DNA from: Neobacillus sp. DY30
GTDB taxonomy: Bacteria > Bacillota > Bacilli > Bacillales > Cytobacillaceae
Assembly: GCF_030123065.1 (NCBI RefSeq)
Contig: NZ_CP126093.1
Span: 2,794,001 to 2,858,000, forward strand
Reading direction: 5' to 3'
DNA: 64,000 nt
Made by a program: the position numbers and the translations under genes. Below, piece by piece: positions 60,401-64,000 of the stretch (positions within the stretch are counted from its first letter, which is position 1; every line of letters starts with the position of its first letter). The notes beneath the pieces are model-generated. The model made no database searches. It worked only from the letters and a program-made list of their open reading frames with translations, and had not been told where the DNA came from.

Positions 60401-61573
60401 AAAGCGAAGGTGGAGGAGTATAAAGCTCCATTAACAGAACTACAAAAACAAGTAGTTGGAAATACATCCGTTCCGTTAAATGGTGAACGTGCGGATGTTC
60501 GCAGCAAGGAAACCAATTTTGGGAACTTAATTGCAGATGGAATGGCTGCTAAAGCAAATGAGTTTATCCCAACGTATATTGCGTTGCAAAATGGCGGCGG
60601 AATACGTGCCTCTATCGATCAAGGAGATATCACACTAGGGGAAGTATTAACGGTGCTGCCTTTTGGTAACAACCTAGTGACACTTGATTTAACAGGAAAA
60701 GAAATACTAGCAGCGTTAGAGCACAGCGTGAGCGCACCTGGTCAAGGTTCATTCATGCAGGTATCAGGGTTAAAGTTCAAATACGATCCTGCGAAGCCTG
60801 TTGGTGATCGCGTCTGGCATGTTGAGGCATTAACCGCTGATGGTTATGAAGAACTTCAGATGGATAAAATTTATCGCGTAGCTACCAATGCATTCACTGC
60901 GGACGGTGGCGATGGATACAGCATGTTTAAAACCGCGAAGGACGAAGGTCGTATCACGGAGTTATATATTGTAGATTTTGAAGTGTTTACTTCTTATTTG
61001 GAAAAGGTCAATCCTGTATCACCTGTGGTAGAAGGTAGAATCGTACAAGAAGTGGCGGATAGCTCAGCTCCAGGAGCTCCTTCTGTAGATGAAGTAACAG
61101 ACCAATCTACACACGTTTCTGGAACAACAGAACCAGGAGCACGAGTTGAAGTGTCTGTTGATGGTACTCTTGTAGGTACAGGTCCTGCATTAGAGAATGG
61201 TAGTTTCATAATTGAGATTACAAAACAGGCAGCTGGAACACAACTTGTAGTAACAGCAACAGATGCTGCAGGTAATGTAAGCGAAGAAACAGTAGTGACG
61301 GTTAAAGATGTAACACCACCGGATGTGCCACAAGTAAATCTTGTCATTCATAATGATACGTTTGTTACCGGCTCAGCAGAAGCTGGTGCAACGGTTAAGG
61401 TCATGATGGGCAAGGTGGAGCTAGGTACAACTGTGGCAGATGCGAACGGTAAGTTTAAAGTATCAGTGCCAAAGCAAAAACATAAGAATCTATTAACCGT
61501 AACAGCAACAGATGCTGCTGGAAATGCTAGTAAGGCAACAATTGTCGACGTTTTAAAGAAAAACGGGAAGTAA
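57416..61573 (+). CDS. Secreted multidomain nuclease/5'-nucleotidase, YhcR-like
   Basis: This gene encodes 1385 residues. A signal peptide (1-29, ending AQA) is followed by OB-fold segments (about 30-400: TVAGYIVAHTTNG and the DVAGVVTYVADGSNFYMQDP block), an endonuclease/exonuclease/phosphatase domain (420-715, with IAGYNIENF, IGLVEVLDE and SDHDALVAQL), a 5'-nucleotidase metallophosphatase domain (725-1000, with LLHTNDTH and LGNHEFD), and its C-terminal domain (1020-1210, with ALQNGGGIRAS). Two Ig-like repeats (1214-1385) end the protein. B. subtilis YhcR has a similar plan but a sortase signal; none is seen here. It should degrade DNA or RNA to nucleosides and phosphate outside the cell. Confidence 0.9.
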   Translation: MKKLRKQFFALTTILVMLIGMVLPYRAQAAEPITVAEAIANNTGTATVAGYIVAHTTNGPTYNFTGPFVDDFNFAIADSPTETDKSKILPVQLPSSFRTTFGLKSNPSNIGKKVVITGPLQAYFTVPGLRSPTAITFDGTTTPPGEDPIDGISGLKIRDIQGQSHTSPYKDKNVVDVAGVVTYVADGSNFYMQDPNPDDTTQTSEGILVYKPSHGVAVGDSVTVSGLVKEWVLDGYAEKLQTDLAMTEINAQSGKITKVSSGNELPTPLVIGKDVIPPSSVIDNDQFGTFDPLEDGIDFYESLEGMLVTLENPTVTGPQKYGEVPVILGQVDGKAYTKEGTPLLTKENQNPEKMLLQLDDRNFVTKAGDSFNGNVTGVVSYTFSNFKILAKAADLPELVERERTNEVTTIQKEEDKLTIAGYNIENFVATDTAKRDKLAKSMVENLGSPDIIGLVEVLDESGETNNGVVKADANYKALSDAIQGFGGPAYAWTEIAPENGKDGGVPGGNIRVGYLYNPDRVTLNEAPKGNATSAVAYENGSLTLNPGRIDPTNAAFNSSRKPLAAEFTFQGEEVIVINNHFNSKGGDQPLFGKNQPPYLESEAQRVQIATIVNNFVSDIKEKNEDANVVVLGDLNDFEFSAPLAALKGDDLTNLVETLPASERYTYNYQGNAQVLDHILVSNNLAEAATLDIVNFNSPYMEEHGRASDHDALVAQLDLAAEEGPFSLSLLHTNDTHAYVEQFPRLITAVNELRSQKENSLLLNAGDVFSGTLYFRQYSGLADLYFMNQLGFDAMTLGNHEFDKDSATLANFIKQAKFPIVSSNVNMADDAELGPIFNTSIGGSNEQGEIFTAIIKEVDGEKVGIFGLTTEDTAFLANPEDNIVFEDAVEKANETIDRLEARGVDKIIALSHLGYQPDLDLAEKVDGIDVIVGGHSHTKLDAPVVVEKEEPTLIVQANEYLKYLGVLDVTFDENGVIANYSGELKDLSKYTEDAAAKAKVEEYKAPLTELQKQVVGNTSVPLNGERADVRSKETNFGNLIADGMAAKANEFIPTYIALQNGGGIRASIDQGDITLGEVLTVLPFGNNLVTLDLTGKEILAALEHSVSAPGQGSFMQVSGLKFKYDPAKPVGDRVWHVEALTADGYEELQMDKIYRVATNAFTADGGDGYSMFKTAKDEGRITELYIVDFEVFTSYLEKVNPVSPVVEGRIVQEVADSSAPGAPSVDEVTDQSTHVSGTTEPGARVEVSVDGTLVGTGPALENGSFIIEITKQAAGTQLVVTATDAAGNVSEETVVTVKDVTPPDVPQVNLVIHNDTFVTGSAEAGATVKVMMGKVELGTTVADANGKFKVSVPKQKHKNLLTVTATDAAGNASKATIVDVLKKNGK

Positions 61574-61578
61574 GAAAG

Positions 61579-61613
61579 AAGGCAGGTTGCTGTTTAGGCA
61601 ACCCGCCTTTTTT
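61579..61613 (+). terminator. Terminator after the nuclease/nucleotidase gene
   Basis: AAGGCAGGTTGC and GCAACCCGCCTT pair with one mismatch and are followed by T residues. Confidence 0.87.
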
Positions 61614-61694
61614 ATGAGTAGCTTTACCAGTAAATGAAAGGTATAAGGGAGGCTATTAAGAAAAAGTTTAATACGAAAGTAATGAATAAAAGAG

Positions 61695-61749
61695 TGTAAA
61701 ATATAAAATGCATTATTCCAAGAAGGAGTAATGCATTTTATATTTTACA
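61695..61749. repeat. 21-bp perfect inverted repeat
   Basis: The arms TGTAAAATATAAAATGCATTA (61695-61715) and its exact complement (61729-61749) enclose TTCCAAGAAGGAG, in which TTCC and GGAG can pair too, leaving a 5-base loop. The stem is A/T-rich and no T-run follows. It lies between convergent genes in a gap that already has a terminator. Confidence 0.88.
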
Positions 61750-61902
61750 GATAACTTTGAAGAATTGAGAAAGTTGGGCTTTCTAGGTTCAAGTTAACAC
61801 AATATCCTACCGAGGCATATCGTAAATCAAACGCTTAAGTTGAATGAACATAATGAGAATGAAAGAATTATTTTCTCACCCAACCCTTTTATACTCTCCT
61901 TT

Positions 61903-62802
61903 CTAATAATCGGTTGAGACGATTTGCAAATATTTAATAAATTCCCTTTCTAGATAGCTAAAATATTGATTATTTAATCGAATCCATCCGAATGGAATTG
62001 TTGTAATTCCACAATCTATTAATGGAATAAGAACAATGCTTCCATTCTTTACATAGATATCATCATTTAATGCCAAATCAATAATAAAGCTAATCGCTAT
62101 GCCATCAACAACCGCTCTTTTTACGGTTTCTGAATTATTCGACATAAACAGAACTTCCATTTCCCCATGATCATTGAAAAACTGTTCAATAAATTTTTTC
62201 ATATTAACCCCATTAAACATGGCAAGGGGTTGATCTAAAATTTCCTTTGGAGATAACGTGTGATGTAAAGATAGAGGGGAGTTTTTATTGACACAGACAT
62301 TTAATTTTCCAGATACTAAGGTCCCATATTTTAAATCATTCGAGTTTTGAATATTTTCATTAATGTATACTAATCCAATATCGATCCTATTATTTCTAAT
62401 ATCATCAATAATTTCATTATCTGCTTGTTCCGTTATTTCCAGTTTAACCCCGGGATAATCTTTTTTAAAAAGCGGAATTACTTTTAATAATAGGGCCATT
62501 ACACTCGGACTTGATGAGATTTTTAATTTCCCATTGATACTGGACGTTATTTCTTGAGCCTCTTCTTTTAACAATTGAAGCTTGGAAACAATTTCAAAAG
62601 CTATTTTTACAATTTTTTCACCATCTTCTGTGAGTAGGGTTCCTGATTTTGATCTTTTAAATAGTTTCATACCTATTTCATTTTCTAAATTACTAATGGA
62701 TCGACTAATTCCAGACTGTGATATCTTTAGATTTTCAGAAGCAATGGAGATGGATTTCGTTTTCGCAACTTCGACAACATACTCTAATTGTTCAATATTC
62801 AT
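61903..62802 (-). CDS. LysR family transcriptional regulator
   Basis: This gene encodes 299 residues. The ATG at 62802 follows AAAGGAG, and gives the usual start MNIEQLEYVVEVAKTKSISI; a longer frame to 62832 is rejected. The winged helix-turn-helix occupies residues 1-60 (ASENLKISQSGISRSISNLE, then GMKLFKRSKSGTLLTEDG). The ligand-binding domain (90-299) begins LKISSSPSVMALLLKVIPLF. It is divergent from a carboxypeptidase gene, which may be its target. The ligand is unknown. Confidence 0.9.
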   Translation of the reverse strand: MNIEQLEYVVEVAKTKSISIASENLKISQSGISRSISNLENEIGMKLFKRSKSGTLLTEDGEKIVKIAFEIVSKLQLLKEEAQEITSSINGKLKISSSPSVMALLLKVIPLFKKDYPGVKLEITEQADNEIIDDIRNNRIDIGLVYINENIQNSNDLKYGTLVSGKLNVCVNKNSPLSLHHTLSPKEILDQPLAMFNGVNMKKFIEQFFNDHGEMEVLFMSNNSETVKRAVVDGIAISFIIDLALNDDIYVKNGSIVLIPLIDCGITTIPFGWIRLNNQYFSYLEREFIKYLQIVSTDY

Positions 62803-63079
62803 AGTAAACTCCTTTGTATGAGTATTAATCAAGTATACATGACTAAATGATATTTTACATGCTTTGGAATCAATAATAAAATATTAAGAGTTGAGTCAAC
62901 AGCTAGTTATTATAAGGAGGCAAAATAGGAAAACTAAGCTCATAATCAAATGATTGTCACAGAGATAGATGATATTAATCAATTCAATAGAGTATCCTAT
63001 CAAGTAAATATTAGTGTGCATTTATTATTTACTTGTATGTTAAATAGAAAAAGGAGTGTCCGTTCTGAGAAACCTATCA

Positions 63080-64000
63080 TTGAAAAAGTACACTATCATC
63101 GTTCTAGCATTATTCATCATTTCAGGTTGTCAGGGTCGATACTATGTTGTTGAAGAAGATACAAAAATTTCAAATCAGCAAACAAAAAAAGATGATAAAG
63201 AAATGAACAACCATCTTAATCTAGATGATCAAAAAACTTCAAAAGATAAAGCTCCAACTAACGAAAAGCAATCCAATACGAAAAAGCCCGAACAAATAGA
63301 ACAACCAAACACCGAAATTCAACAAAAGCAATCTTCATCTGTAAAAGCATCTCCAATTGCTGTTAAAGAGGAACCATCTAAATCAATCGATAAACCAGTA
63401 GAAAAACCAGTAGAAAAACCTGCAGAAAAACCAGTCGAAAATAAAGATTCTATACAAGTAGTTGCTCAACCGAATAGTATTCCGGTAGTGGTTAATAAAT
63501 CATTATCCTTGCCTGAAAATTTTGTGCCACAAAATCTCATGTACCTTAATGTTCCTTTTATCTTTTCAGGTAATAGTGAAAAACGGATGATGAGAAAAGA
63601 AGCAGCTATAGAGCTAGAACGTCTATTTGCAGGGGCAAAGAAAGAGGGAGTGACTCTTTTAGGAGTTTCAGGATATCGCTCTTATCAAACTCAAAAAGCT
63701 CTTTTTGAACGTTATGTAGCCATTGATGGGTATGAAAAAGCTAGGACATACAGTGCACTTCCTGGTACAAGTGAACATCAGACAGGACTAGCTATTGATG
63801 TAACAGGAGGAAATGGAAAGTGTCCAGCAGAAGATTGCTTTGCTGGCACGATAGAGGCTGCTTGGTTAGAGAAAAATGCAGCAGAATACGGTTTTATTAT
63901 CCGATATCCAAAAGGAAAAGATACGATTACAGGGTATAAATATGAACCCTGGCATTTGAGATATGTAGGGAAAGATGTTGCGGTAGAAGTTTCAACAAAA
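63080..64000 (+). CDS. D-alanyl-D-alanine carboxypeptidase, VanY/M15 family lipoprotein, 3' end missing
   Basis: The frame is open at the right edge. From TTG at 63080 it reads KKYTIIVLALFIISGC, a lipoprotein signal with Cys18. A long charged linker rich in Lys, Pro and Glu (PVEKPVEKPAEKPVE) follows, then the M15B domain: GVSGYRSYQTQKALFERY, GTSEHQTGLAIDV with zinc ligands His and Asp, and EPWHLRYVG with the last His. It would trim D-Ala-D-Ala ends of the cell wall. AAGGAG (63051-63056) is 8 bases before an in-frame CTG at 63065, so the true start may be that CTG; GTG at 63056 is too close to the site. Confidence 0.85.
   Translation, partial: MKKYTIIVLALFIISGCQGRYYVVEEDTKISNQQTKKDDKEMNNHLNLDDQKTSKDKAPTNEKQSNTKKPEQIEQPNTEIQQKQSSSVKASPIAVKEEPSKSIDKPVEKPVEKPAEKPVENKDSIQVVAQPNSIPVVVNKSLSLPENFVPQNLMYLNVPFIFSGNSEKRMMRKEAAIELERLFAGAKKEGVTLLGVSGYRSYQTQKALFERYVAIDGYEKARTYSALPGTSEHQTGLAIDVTGGNGKCPAEDCFAGTIEAAWLEKNAAEYGFIIRYPKGKDTITGYKYEPWHLRYVGKDVAVEVSTK

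Overview
The window looks like the chromosome of a low-GC, spore-lineage Firmicute of the Bacillaceae, probably Neobacillus or a close Bacillus relative. This is inferred from strong AGGAGG ribosome sites, frequent TTG/GTG starts, T-tailed terminators, a kamA-yokU pair, gcvPA/gcvPB split glycine decarboxylase, tandem glycine riboswitches and cre/AraR/sigma-54 type sites. No rRNA, tRNA, CRISPR array or intact insertion sequence was seen. The species itself cannot be fixed from the sequence alone.

Layout. 1-3151 (minus strand): a truncated amidohydrolase coupled to a nucleoside-recognition membrane protein, then a DUF2089/SHOCT-like regulatory operon. 3397-4569: a textbook sigma-54 promoter with two upstream inverted repeats drives an intact pdxS, followed by a decayed pdxT. 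4707-18996: a lysine catabolic block. It has a cre site and a consensus sigma-A promoter, then DUF3870, CoA-transferase A and B, thiolase, two class III aminotransferases, aldehyde dehydrogenase, M81 metallohydrolase, GNAT acetyltransferase, lysine 2,3-aminomutase (kamA) and yokU, then a LysP-type permease, a 33-codon rocD scar and a catabolic glutamate dehydrogenase. 19193-23931: a PP2C-like protein overlapping a frameshifted amidase, an unknown protein, a Nudix protein, a nitroreductase and an SGNH lipoprotein.

24064-37232: glycine catabolism. Two tandem glycine riboswitches control a CycA-type transporter and a long operon glyA-sdaAB-sdaAA-gcvT-gcvH-gcvPA-gcvPB-lipA-hesB-lpd-purU, which can turn two glycines into serine and then pyruvate. 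37276-45259: a 52-bp tandem repeat, an APH-like kinase, a VanZ/VanRS-like signalling set, arylamine N-acetyltransferase, a two-level repeat coiled-coil protein, a spermidine-synthase-like protein, a small Cys-containing peptide and a frameshifted serine-recombinase remnant. 45270-50656: a molybdenum hydroxylase set (MocA-like, large, 2Fe-2S and FAD subunits, XdhC), with a second 52-bp tandem repeat. 50743-52211: DUF3189 and two membrane proteins. 52473-61573: a secreted GH43 arabinanase with cre and AraR-like operators, a five-copy 21-bp repeat, a DHA2 efflux pump and a 1385-residue secreted nuclease/5'-nucleotidase. 61695-64000: a long perfect hairpin, a LysR regulator, and a VanY-type carboxypeptidase running off the right end.

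How the genes fit. The lysine block can be read as one aerobic route: LysP imports lysine, KamA makes beta-lysine, the GNAT acetylates it, the first aminotransferase makes a 3-oxo acid, CoA-transferase and thiolase release acetyl-CoA, the M81 enzyme deacetylates 4-acetamidobutyrate, and the second aminotransferase plus the aldehyde dehydrogenase turn GABA into succinate, with glutamate dehydrogenase recycling glutamate. PdxS would supply PLP for three of these enzymes. This assignment is inference from gene content. The block lies between two gene remnants (pdxT and rocD), which suggests it was spliced into this place.
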